Notes under the pieces: model-generated
Seen by the model: only the letters and a program-made list of their open reading frames with translations
Database searches by the model: none
What the model was told of the DNA's origin: nothing
Assembly (NCBI GenBank): GCA_947624765.1
Contig: CANQLS010000037.1
Span: forward strand, 1-10,600
Length of the DNA: 10,600 bases
Source of the DNA: an uncultured Clostridia bacterium
GTDB taxonomy: Bacteria; Bacillota; Clostridia; TANB77; UBA1234
Reading direction: 5' to 3'
Part shown: one piece after another, positions 1 through 6,085 of the stretch
Numbering within the stretch: the first letter of the stretch is position 1
Layout of the letters: every line of letters begins with the position of its first letter
Position numbers and translations under genes: made by a program

Positions 1-743
1 TGTTTATTAAAAACTTCTCTTCTATTCCGTTAGACACAGTTGTATTAGTTGATGATGATGCAAAAAGATATTTAGAACAAATGGCAGAGAAATATCCAAA
101 TTCAAAAATTAGATTAGGAGGACATTCAAAAGGTGGAAATTTAGCTGTATATGCTTCTATTTTTTCAAATGCGGAGGTGAGGAAAAGAATTGTCAATGTA
201 TATAATAATGATGGGCCAGGATTTCATGAGGATATAGTTAATACTGATGAATATAAGGAAGCTATCAAAAAAGTAATAACTTATATTCCGCAAGATTCTG
301 TGTTTGGCATGTTATTAAATCATGAAGAAAAATATACAGTTGTTAAAAGTATAGCAAAAGGTTTTATGGAACATGATGTATATTCTTGGCAGGTGATGGG
401 AAAAAGTTTTATTGTTTTGCATGAAATAACAAATGGAAGCAAATTAGTGGATAAAACTATTAGAAATTGGCTCAATGACTTAGATGTGTCTACTAGAGAG
501 CAAGTGATAGATATTGTATTTGAAATTGTTAGTTCTACAGAAGCAGTAACGTTAAAAGAATTTAAATTATCATTGATGAAAAATGCAAAAACAATTTTAT
601 TATCTTATAATCATATGAAGCCTGAAAATAAAAAAATGATTACTGCTACAATAAGCGCTTTTTTGAAAGTTGCTAAAGATAGTATAAAGGAAAAATATCA
701 TGAAAACATTAGTTTAGAAAAATTACACAAAAAAAATAGTTGA
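1..743 (+). CDS. DUF2974 / Mbeg1-like alpha/beta-hydrolase protein, 5' end outside window
   Basis: The open frame runs from the window edge (first complete codon at base 3) to TGA at 741-743, so this is the C-terminal ~246 residues of a longer protein. The ATG at 81 is internal: coding-like sequence continues upstream with no stop. The lipase-type nucleophile elbow GHSKGGN is visible, with its Ser codon at 126-128, inside the family-typical context ..RLGGHSKGGNLAVYAS. Downstream 'IPQDSVFGMLL' and 'EHDVYSWQV' match the positions where DUF2974 (Mbeg1-like) proteins carry their conserved Asp and His, so a Ser-Asp-His triad is plausible. The family is a serine-hydrolase fold common in Firmicutes; its substrate is unknown to me. 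No signal peptide can be judged because the start is missing. The DUF308 gene begins 23 bases after the stop and may be cotranscribed. Confidence 0.88.
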   Translation, partial: FIKNFSSIPLDTVVLVDDDAKRYLEQMAEKYPNSKIRLGGHSKGGNLAVYASIFSNAEVRKRIVNVYNNDGPGFHEDIVNTDEYKEAIKKVITYIPQDSVFGMLLNHEEKYTVVKSIAKGFMEHDVYSWQVMGKSFIVLHEITNGSKLVDKTIRNWLNDLDVSTREQVIDIVFEIVSSTEAVTLKEFKLSLMKNAKTILLSYNHMKPENKKMITATISAFLKVAKDSIKEKYHENISLEKLHKKNS

Positions 744-766
744 TAAATCTAAAAGGAGGATTATTT

Positions 767-1303
767 ATGGAACAATTAAAGAAACTTTTGAAAAAATCAG
801 GTTGGGTTTCTATTATAGAAGCCATTGCATTTGCTATTATTGGAATTATATTAATTGGAAATCCAGAAGGAACGATGCAAGCAATATATTATATTTTAGG
901 TGCAGCTTTTGTGATTTTTGGAATTTGCAAAGTAATTAGTTATTTTGTAGAAAAAGGTAAATATGATTTTTATAACAATGATTTGATTTATGGTATTATA
1001 GCTATTATTTTAGGAATTGTTACAATTGTTTTCAGTAGCACAATTGGTTCAATATTTAGAATTGCTATAGGTATATGGATTACTTATAGTGCATTAATGA
1101 GAATGAGTTTATCATTTAAATTAAAAGCATTAAACTCGCGTGTATGGATTTATAGTTTAGTTTTATCAATTATCATGTTAGTCTTTGGATTATACATAAC
1201 ATTTAATGCAGGAGCTGTTGTCTTAATAATTGGTGCTATGATGGTGGCATATTCTATTATGGATATTATAGAAAATATTATATTTATGAGAAGTATAAAA
1301 TAA
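767..1303 (+). CDS. DUF308 / HdeD-like integral membrane protein
   Basis: A 178-residue very hydrophobic protein. I chose ATG 767 because AAAGGAGGA at 752-760 sits at ideal spacing; an upstream TTG at 740 in the same frame has no ribosome binding site. About six membrane segments are visible (roughly residues 13-31, 38-60, 73-90, 95-114, 126-146 and 148-168). They are arranged as short-loop hairpins with Gly-rich helices ('AFAIIGIILIGNP', 'GAAFVIFGICKVISYF'), the pattern of DUF308/HdeD proteins. HdeD of enteric bacteria is linked to acid resistance; for Firmicute members the function is not established, so no role is assigned. The C-terminus is short and basic (MRSIK). It lies 23 bases after the hydrolase gene and is followed by a 14-bp stem hairpin. 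Confidence 0.85.
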   Translation: MEQLKKLLKKSGWVSIIEAIAFAIIGIILIGNPEGTMQAIYYILGAAFVIFGICKVISYFVEKGKYDFYNNDLIYGIIAIILGIVTIVFSSTIGSIFRIAIGIWITYSALMRMSLSFKLKALNSRVWIYSLVLSIIMLVFGLYITFNAGAVVLIIGAMMVAYSIMDIIENIIFMRSIK

Positions 1304-1313
1304 AAGTTTAAAA

Positions 1314-1349
1314 CAAAGAGGATATCTGCAATATGAGATATCCTCTTTG
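1314..1349 (+). terminator. Long perfect hairpin after the DUF308 gene, possible terminator
   Basis: A perfect 14-bp inverted repeat (left arm CAAAGAGGATATCT 1314-1327, right arm AGATATCCTCTTTG 1336-1349) closes an 8-base loop, 11 bases after the DUF308 stop. It separates that gene from the next promoter. On the + strand no clean T-run follows the right arm; on the - strand the flank is T-rich. It may end transcription in either direction or stabilise the 3' end of the upstream mRNA. Confidence 0.6.
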
Positions 1350-1368
1350 CATGAATTGTAACTCTGTA

Positions 1369-1397
1369 TTTGCATTTAGCGAGAATTATGGTATAAT
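1369..1397 (+). promoter_or_regulatory. Sigma-A-type promoter of the trmR-trhP-radical SAM operon
   Basis: TTTGCA (1369-1374), a 17-base spacer and TATAAT (1392-1397) preceded by TGG form a -35 plus extended -10 promoter. The start codon of the methyltransferase follows 20 bases after the -10, so the leader is very short. Confidence 0.75.
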
Positions 1398-1417
1398 TTA
1401 ATGGCGGAGGGAAATTT

Positions 1418-2008
1418 ATGGCAAATTATGAATATATACATGAAATTAAGAAGTTTGGTAGAGAAAATAAAATTCCAATCTTGTTAGATGATACACTAGA
1501 ATATATTACAGAAATCTTGAAAAAAATAAAACCAAAAAGAATATTAGAAATCGGTACAGCTATTGGATATTCTGCTATATGCTTTTCTCAGTATTTAGCT
1601 GAAGATGGGCGAATTGATACGATTGAAATTGAAAGTTTAAGAGTGCAAGAAGCATTAGAAAATATAGAAAAAGTAGAGGTAACAGATAAAATACGAGTAT
1701 TAGAAGGAGATGCTTTAGAAATCCTTCCGTATTTACATGAGGAATATGACGTTGTTTTTATAGATGCAGCTAAGGGAAAATATATAGAATTTTTCGAGCA
1801 AGCTTTACGCTTATGCAAGACTGGAGGATATATTATAGCTGATAATGTTTTATATAAGGGTATGGTACAAAGTGATTATAATAAACATAAGCAACGTACA
1901 GCAGTAAATAAATTAAGAAATTTTATTGATATTGTTTTAGAAAATAAAGATTTAAAATCAGAGTTAATCGATATTGGAGACGGCTTGACTGTAAGTAAAA
2001 AATTATGA
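1418..2008 (+). CDS. trmR: SAM-dependent O-methyltransferase, TrmR (YrrM)-like tRNA 5-hydroxyuridine methyltransferase
   Basis: A 196-residue class I methyltransferase of the Methyltransf_3/COG4122 family. The SAM-binding motif I is ILEIGTAIGYSA (residues 42-53), followed by the acidic residue ending strand 2 (DTIEIE, 67-72). Asp116 in 'VVFIDAAKGKY' and Asp142-Asn143 in 'ADNVLYKG' match the metal-binding positions of cation-dependent O-methyltransferases. The start is set by GGAGG at 1406-1410, seven bases upstream. In Bacillus subtilis the orthologous type (YrrM/TrmR) methylates 5-hydroxyuridine at tRNA position 34 to 5-methoxyuridine. The U32-family gene directly downstream (16-base gap) is the type that makes the hydroxyl, which supports this reading over a generic small-molecule methyltransferase. 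It is the first gene of the operon after the promoter at 1369-1397. Confidence 0.82.
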   Translation: MANYEYIHEIKKFGRENKIPILLDDTLEYITEILKKIKPKRILEIGTAIGYSAICFSQYLAEDGRIDTIEIESLRVQEALENIEKVEVTDKIRVLEGDALEILPYLHEEYDVVFIDAAKGKYIEFFEQALRLCKTGGYIIADNVLYKGMVQSDYNKHKQRTAVNKLRNFIDIVLENKDLKSELIDIGDGLTVSKKL

Positions 2009-2024
2009 AAGGAAAGAAAATATT

Positions 2025-3257
2025 ATGAAAAAACCTGTATTATTAGCACCAGCAGGTAGTTTTGAAAAAGCAAAAGTTGCTTTTATGTATGGAGCAGATG
2101 CTGTTTATGCTGGTACTTCAAAATTATCACTTCGCACGAGAACATCAATGGAATTTGATGATTTAGTTAATACTGTGAAATTAGCACATTCTTTGAATAA
2201 GAAAGTATATGTTGCTATGAATGTGTATGCGAGAGATAATGAATATGAATTGGTGCAGGAAGAAGCACAGTATTTAGATGAAATTGGCGTGGATGGTATT
2301 ATTGTTGCTGATGGTGGTATTGCAGAAGTAGTAAAAGAGTATGCACCAAATGCGGAGTTGCATATTAGCACGCAAGCTAATGTAGTGAGTTTGCATGCTT
2401 GCCATTTTTGGTATAAAAATGGTGCTAATAGAATTATTTTGGCAAGAGAGTTAAGCAAAGATGAAATCGAGTATATTACAAAAAATAAACCAAATGGATT
2501 AGAGATTGAAATGTTTATACATGGTGCAATTTGCTATAGTTATTCTGGAAGGTGTTATCTAAGTGATTATTTAGCTGGAAGAAATGCAAATCATGGAGAT
2601 TGTGCACAACCTTGTAGATGGGCGTATAACTTGTATGCAGAAGAAAAAAACAAGCCGGGAGAAATGATGCCAGTAGAATATGATGAAAAAGGTACATACA
2701 TTTTTTCTTCTAAAGATTTATGTTTGTTAAAAGAACTTCCGAGTGTATTTGATTTAGGCGTAGATAGTTTAAAAATAGAAGGAAGATTAAAAACAGAATA
2801 TTATTTAGCTACAGTTATTCATGCGTATCGCCATGCAATAGATGATTATGTAGAAAATCCAAATAATTGGGATTCGGAAAAATATATGAAAGAATTAGAC
2901 AAAGCACGTACTAGAGGATTAACTACTTTTTATTTTAATCAAAAATATAATCCAGATATTCAAGATTATGAGGGTAAGCAAATTAATCCTGATTATGAAT
3001 TTGGAGGAATTATTCTTTCTACAGATTTAAATGGAATTACAACAATGGAAATTAGAAATAAATTATCTGTGGGAGATACTCTAGAAGTTATAACACCAGA
3101 GCAGCTAAAGCCTTGTTCATTTCAAATTGAAAAATTATATGATGTAGAAACGGGTGAAGAAATAGACTGCGTAAATCCTGGTGTAAAAGAACAAAAAGTA
3201 AAATTGAAATTTCCAATTGACGTTAAAAATGGCTATATTGTAAGAAAGGTAAAGTAA
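2025..3257 (+). CDS. trhP: U32 family protein, TrhP-like tRNA U34 hydroxylation protein
   Basis: A 410-residue member of peptidase family U32. The N-terminal half shows the typical barrel start (VLLAPAGSFEKAKVAFMYGADAVY, residues 5-28). The family signature lies near EMFIHGAICYSYSGRCYLS (162-180). Cys170, Cys177, Cys193 and Cys233 fit the spacing of the four cysteines that hold a [4Fe-4S] cluster in characterised U32 proteins such as UbiU. Residues ~325-405 form the C-terminal U32_C-type beta domain, so this is the long (YrrO/TrhP2-like) form. Although named peptidases, TrhP proteins act with prephenate in forming 5-hydroxyuridine at the tRNA wobble base. The neighbouring trmR-type gene makes that role likely, but protease or other U32 roles cannot be excluded. 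AAAGG just before the ATG serves as ribosome binding site. The next gene starts one base after the stop, so translation is probably coupled. Confidence 0.85.
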   Translation: MKKPVLLAPAGSFEKAKVAFMYGADAVYAGTSKLSLRTRTSMEFDDLVNTVKLAHSLNKKVYVAMNVYARDNEYELVQEEAQYLDEIGVDGIIVADGGIAEVVKEYAPNAELHISTQANVVSLHACHFWYKNGANRIILARELSKDEIEYITKNKPNGLEIEMFIHGAICYSYSGRCYLSDYLAGRNANHGDCAQPCRWAYNLYAEEKNKPGEMMPVEYDEKGTYIFSSKDLCLLKELPSVFDLGVDSLKIEGRLKTEYYLATVIHAYRHAIDDYVENPNNWDSEKYMKELDKARTRGLTTFYFNQKYNPDIQDYEGKQINPDYEFGGIILSTDLNGITTMEIRNKLSVGDTLEVITPEQLKPCSFQIEKLYDVETGEEIDCVNPGVKEQKVKLKFPIDVKNGYIVRKVK

Positions 3258-3258
3258 T

Positions 3259-5073
3259 ATGAAAAATATTTTGAAAGTTGTAGAGAAGCCAATTCGTTAT
3301 ACTGGTGAAGAAATTAATATGTGTAAAAAGGATCCTAGTAAAGTTAAAATCCGTTATGCATTTTGCTTCCCAGATGTCTATGAGATAGGTATGTCGCACT
3401 TAGGGCTTCGCATATTATATGATTTATATAATCGCCGTGAAGATACTTATTGTGAAAGAGTTTTTGCACCTTGGGTAGATATGGAAAAACAAATGCGAGA
3501 GCATGATATAAAATTATTTGCATTAGAGAGTAAAGATGAAATTAGAAATTTTGATTTAATTGGTTTTACACTTCAATATGAGATGAGTTATACCAACATC
3601 TTGAATATGCTTGATTTAGCAGGCATTCCGTTATTATCTAAAGATAGAAAAGATGGTATGCCATTTGTTATGGCAGGTGGTCCTTGTGCATATAATCCCG
3701 AACCATTAGCAGACTTCTTCGATTTCTTCGTAATGGGAGAAGGCGAAGAAGTAAATATGGAAATTAATGATTTATATATAAAATGGAAAGAAGAAAATAA
3801 AAGCAGAAAAGAATTTTTGGAAATGGTATCAGAATTAGAAGGAGTTTATGTACCTTCGTTTTATGAGCCAGTTTATCAAGATGACGGAAAAATAAAAGAG
3901 TATAAAATATTAAACATTCATGCCAAAAATAAAATTACAAAAAGAATTATAAAAAATTTAGATACATTAACATATCCTGAAAAATGGTTAGTACCCTATC
4001 TAAAAGTAGTACATGACCGTCCTATGTTAGAAATGTTTCGCGGTTGTATTCGTGGTTGTAGATTTTGCCAAGCGGGATATATTTATCGCCCTGTGAGAGA
4101 AAAAAGCAAGGAAAAATTAGAGCAAACTGCAAATGTACTTATTCAAAATACAGGATATGAAGAAATTTCTTTAACCTCGCTTAGCACAAGTGATTATACA
4201 CATTTTCATGAATTAGCAGGCGAACTAATTAAAACAATGAAGCCTAAAAATGTAAATTTATCATTACCATCACTTCGCATAGATTCTGTTAGTTTAAAAT
4301 TATTAGATGAAGTTAATCAAGTTAGAAAAAGCGGTCTTACATTTGCACCAGAGGCTGGTACACAACGTTTGCGAGATGTAATTAATAAAGGAATTACTGA
4401 AGAAGATATTTTGCATGGTTGTGATTTAGCATTCAGAAGCGGCTGGAACACAATTAAATTGTATTTCATGATTGGACTTCCAACCGAAACAGAAGAAGAT
4501 TTGCAAGGCATTGTAGATTTAGCAGATAAAATTGTAGAAGTATATTATGCAATTCCTAAAAAAGAAAGAACGAAAGGACTTTCTATTACTGTTAGTGCCT
4601 CTACATTTGTGCCAAAACCATTTACACCATTTCAATGGTGTGGACAAAACGATATAGAAACTATTAAGAAAAAACAAGATTATTTGAAAAAGCATTTAAC
4701 AAACAAAGCAGTTAAATTTAGTTGGCACGAACCAGAAATTAGTGTTATAGAAGCCGCTCTCGCAAAAGGAGATAGAAGACAATGCGAAGTATTACAAAAT
4801 GCTTGGAAATTAGGCTGTAAATTCGATAGCTGGGGTGAATTCTTTAATTATGAAAAATGGTTACAAGCATTTGAAAAAAGCAATTTAGATATTCGTTATT
4901 ATACTGAAAGAAAAATGGATTTAGATGAAGTATTGCCATGGAGCAATATTGATATTATGGTATCAGATAAATTTTTAAAACGTGAATATCAAAATGCATT
5001 AGATGAAAAAGTAACACCAAATTGTAGAGTAAAATGTAATGGATGTGGCATTCAAGATTGTCCAGTCAGATAG
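3259..5073 (+). CDS. TIGR03960 family B12-binding-domain radical SAM protein
   Basis: A 604-residue protein. Residues ~25-170 resemble the B12-binding-like domain of this family (YEIGMSHLGLRILYDLYN at 41-58; FVMAGGPCAYNPEPLADFFDFFVMGEGEE at ~136-164), but there is no DxHxxG cobalamin ligand motif. The radical SAM cluster motif CIRGCRFC (Cys263, Cys267, Cys270; CxxxCxxC) follows 'MLEMFRG'. The barrel continues with 'LSLPSLRIDS' and 'FAPEAGTQRLRDVINKG'. The C-terminus carries a small Cys cluster (Cys589, 593, 596, 601; CNGCGIQDC) that could bind another iron-sulfur cluster or zinc. The reaction is not established to my knowledge. It starts one base after the U32 gene, and the DUF2344 partner follows after 9 bases, the usual pairing. 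Confidence 0.9.
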   Translation: MKNILKVVEKPIRYTGEEINMCKKDPSKVKIRYAFCFPDVYEIGMSHLGLRILYDLYNRREDTYCERVFAPWVDMEKQMREHDIKLFALESKDEIRNFDLIGFTLQYEMSYTNILNMLDLAGIPLLSKDRKDGMPFVMAGGPCAYNPEPLADFFDFFVMGEGEEVNMEINDLYIKWKEENKSRKEFLEMVSELEGVYVPSFYEPVYQDDGKIKEYKILNIHAKNKITKRIIKNLDTLTYPEKWLVPYLKVVHDRPMLEMFRGCIRGCRFCQAGYIYRPVREKSKEKLEQTANVLIQNTGYEEISLTSLSTSDYTHFHELAGELIKTMKPKNVNLSLPSLRIDSVSLKLLDEVNQVRKSGLTFAPEAGTQRLRDVINKGITEEDILHGCDLAFRSGWNTIKLYFMIGLPTETEEDLQGIVDLADKIVEVYYAIPKKERTKGLSITVSASTFVPKPFTPFQWCGQNDIETIKKKQDYLKKHLTNKAVKFSWHEPEISVIEAALAKGDRRQCEVLQNAWKLGCKFDSWGEFFNYEKWLQAFEKSNLDIRYYTERKMDLDEVLPWSNIDIMVSDKFLKREYQNALDEKVTPNCRVKCNGCGIQDCPVR

Positions 5074-5082
5074 GAGAAAAAT

Positions 5083-5739
5083 ATGATTTGTCGTATGCGA
5101 TATGAAAAAAGAGATGAAGTAAAATATATAGGTCATTTAGATACTATGAGAACTTTTACAAGATGTATTAAAAGAACAAATTTACCAGTAAAATATTCTG
5201 GAGGATTTAATCCAAGAGTACAATTATCTTTTGCATTGCCACTTGGCGTAGGTGTTACAAGCGAATGCGAATATGTAGATTTAGAATTACAAGATGATGC
5301 AGATATAGAACCTGTAGAAATAGTGAAAGAATTAAATGAAGTATTACCAGAGGGATTTCGTATTGTTAGTGCTACTAAAATAGAAGAGAGCAAAAGTTTA
5401 ATGTCTTTAGTGAAAGAAGCAATTTATGAAATTAGCATTCTCTTGACAAATGAGAATGCAGAAGAAATAGTTAATAGATTAAACACTCTTTTTGAAAAAC
5501 CAAATTTATTAATAGAAAAACAAACCAAAAACAAAAGGCAGGAACAAGTAGATATTAAAGAAATGATATTAAATGTAAAAAATGAAATTGTGAATTATTG
5601 TACAGTACGTTGTACTATCCATTGCCTTGCTGGAAGTGAAAAAAATCTAAATCCTAATTTAGTAGTGGAATTAATTAATAATGAATTAGGCAAAAACATG
5701 GAAGACTTTGAAATACATCGAAAAGGACTTATTTTATAA
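5083..5739 (+). CDS. TIGR03936 / DUF2344 radical-SAM-linked protein
   Basis: A 218-residue protein that opens with the conserved block KYIGHLDTMRTFTRCIKRT (residues 14-32). This is followed by 'PVKYSGGFNPRVQLSFALPLGVGVTSECEYVDLEL', the hallmark of DUF2344. Members are nearly always encoded beside or fused to a TIGR03960 radical SAM protein, as here, and are assumed to work with it; the function is unknown. The AGGAG ribosome binding site (5072-5076) overlaps the stop codon of the radical SAM gene, so the two are translationally linked. It is the last gene of the operon in this window. In many Clostridia a ribonuclease G gene comes next, but here a promoter and the CA-tract element start ten bases after the stop. 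Confidence 0.9.
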   Translation: MICRMRYEKRDEVKYIGHLDTMRTFTRCIKRTNLPVKYSGGFNPRVQLSFALPLGVGVTSECEYVDLELQDDADIEPVEIVKELNEVLPEGFRIVSATKIEESKSLMSLVKEAIYEISILLTNENAEEIVNRLNTLFEKPNLLIEKQTKNKRQEQVDIKEMILNVKNEIVNYCTVRCTIHCLAGSEKNLNPNLVVELINNELGKNMEDFEIHRKGLIL

Positions 5740-5748
5740 AACTTTTTC

Positions 5749-5777
5749 TTGATATTTTATTTTGTTATTGATACAAT
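5749..5777 (+). promoter_or_regulatory. Promoter of pilin-like cassette 1
   Basis: TTGATA (5749-5754), a 17-base spacer and TACAAT (5772-5777) preceded by TGA (extended -10) form a strong sigma-A-type promoter between the DUF2344 stop and the CA-tract ORF. The same TGA-TA(C/T)AAT core stands before the other two CA-tract ORFs and the UPF0158 gene. Confidence 0.75.
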
Positions 5778-5808
5778 TATTTCATAAAATAAAAGAAGGA
5801 GAGAAAAA

Positions 5809-5874
5809 ATGCAAATGAGAAACGCTGAAACCATTGCAGCTCTACACACACACACACACATTTGTTTTAATTAA
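5809..5874 (+). CDS. Tiny ORF with (CA)8 tract, leader peptide 1
   Basis: A 21-codon ORF starting MQMRNAETIAAL and ending HTHTHICFN. AAGGAG at 5796-5801 lies seven bases before ATG 5809; a second in-frame ATG at 5815 corresponds to the start in copy 2. The middle is encoded by a pure CA dinucleotide tract, giving alternating His-Thr. A ribosome binding site and ATG stand at the same place in all three copies in this window, and the third copy differs mostly by conservative changes (Ile/Val, Ala/Val). That argues that it is translated. I recognise no family. It could be a regulatory leader peptide, a phase-variable reporter of tract length, or an RNA element that only looks coding. Confidence 0.55.
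   Translation: MQMRNAETIAALHTHTHICFN
5845..5860 (+). repeat. (CA)8 microsatellite
   Basis: Eight uninterrupted CA units lie within the tiny ORF. The equivalent tract has ten units in copy 2 and eleven in copy 3, so the length is variable while the flanks are fixed. This is the signature of slippage. Confidence 0.95.
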
Positions 5875-5934
5875 AATTAATAATTCGGAATAAAACTTAT
5901 TAAGAACATAGTAAATAATGAATAGTTAATGTTG

Positions 5935-6000
5935 AATAGTTGGTATTAATTATAATTCGGTACCTAACTATTTCGGTATACCTTTTCTATTTATTGTTTT
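5935..6000 (+). promoter_or_regulatory. Attenuator-like pair of mutually exclusive hairpins, copy 1
   Basis: Hairpin A pairs AATAGTTGGTA (5935-5945) with TACCTAACTATT (5961-5972), 11 bp with one bulged T. Hairpin B pairs GGTACC (5959-5964) with GGTATACC (5975-5982), 6 bp with a two-base bulge, followed by TTTTCTATTTATTGTTTT (5983-6000). A and B share bases 5961-5964 and cannot form together. B plus the T-rich run resembles a weak intrinsic terminator and A would be its antiterminator. This is inference from base pairing; there was no folding calculation. Confidence 0.4.
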
Positions 6001-6048
6001 CCTATGTTTTTTTGTCGTCTGTTTGAAACTGGAGAAAAAACGTGTAGC

Positions 6049-6065
6049 GGCGGCCAGTGGCCGCC
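6049..6065 (+). promoter_or_regulatory. GC-rich hairpin next to the ribosome binding site, copy 1
   Basis: A perfect 7-bp stem GGCGGCC / GGCCGCC with loop AGT ends four bases before AGGAGG (6070-6075). It is a striking GC island in very AT-rich surroundings. Placed there it could limit ribosome access or protect the mRNA; it could also be a recombination or protein-binding site. Confidence 0.6.
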
Positions 6066-6085
6066 ATAGAGGAGGAGAAAAATAC

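Larger units (their letters stand above)
5875..6085 (+). other. Structured 5' leader of pilin-like gene 1
   Basis: This gene-free stretch lies between the tiny ORF and the large ORF. It contains a direct repeat TGAATAGTT (5919-5927 and 5933-5941), two competing hairpins (5935-5972 and 5959-5982) with a following T-rich run, and a GC-rich hairpin (6049-6065). The AGGAGG ribosome binding site at 6070-6075 is ten bases before the ATG at 6086. Apart from these it is AT-rich with no further ORF of note. The whole stretch is repeated base for base at 8110-8320. Confidence 0.7.

Noticed and set aside
2105..2697. Minus-strand ORFs opposite the U32 gene (2105-2458, 2515-2697) and similar ones opposite the other large genes
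   Set aside because: They lack ribosome binding sites and known motifs and lie wholly within strongly supported + strand genes.
5809..5874. The His-Thr leader as a classical his or thr operon attenuator
   Set aside because: The downstream genes are not amino-acid biosynthesis genes and the alternation follows from the CA tract, whose number varies. The attenuation idea is kept only as a separate, structure-based suggestion.
6023..6085. A 21-residue N-terminal extension of the pilin-like protein from TTG 6023 (and 8258 in copy 2)
   Set aside because: No ribosome binding site precedes the TTG, the extension would put charged residues before a typical prepilin signal, and AGGAGG fits the ATG at 6086.
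5875..6085. A known riboswitch, especially c-di-GMP sensing RNA that often precedes pilus genes in Clostridia
   Set aside because: I could not find the conserved core of the c-di-GMP-I aptamer or other familiar riboswitch cores in the leader.
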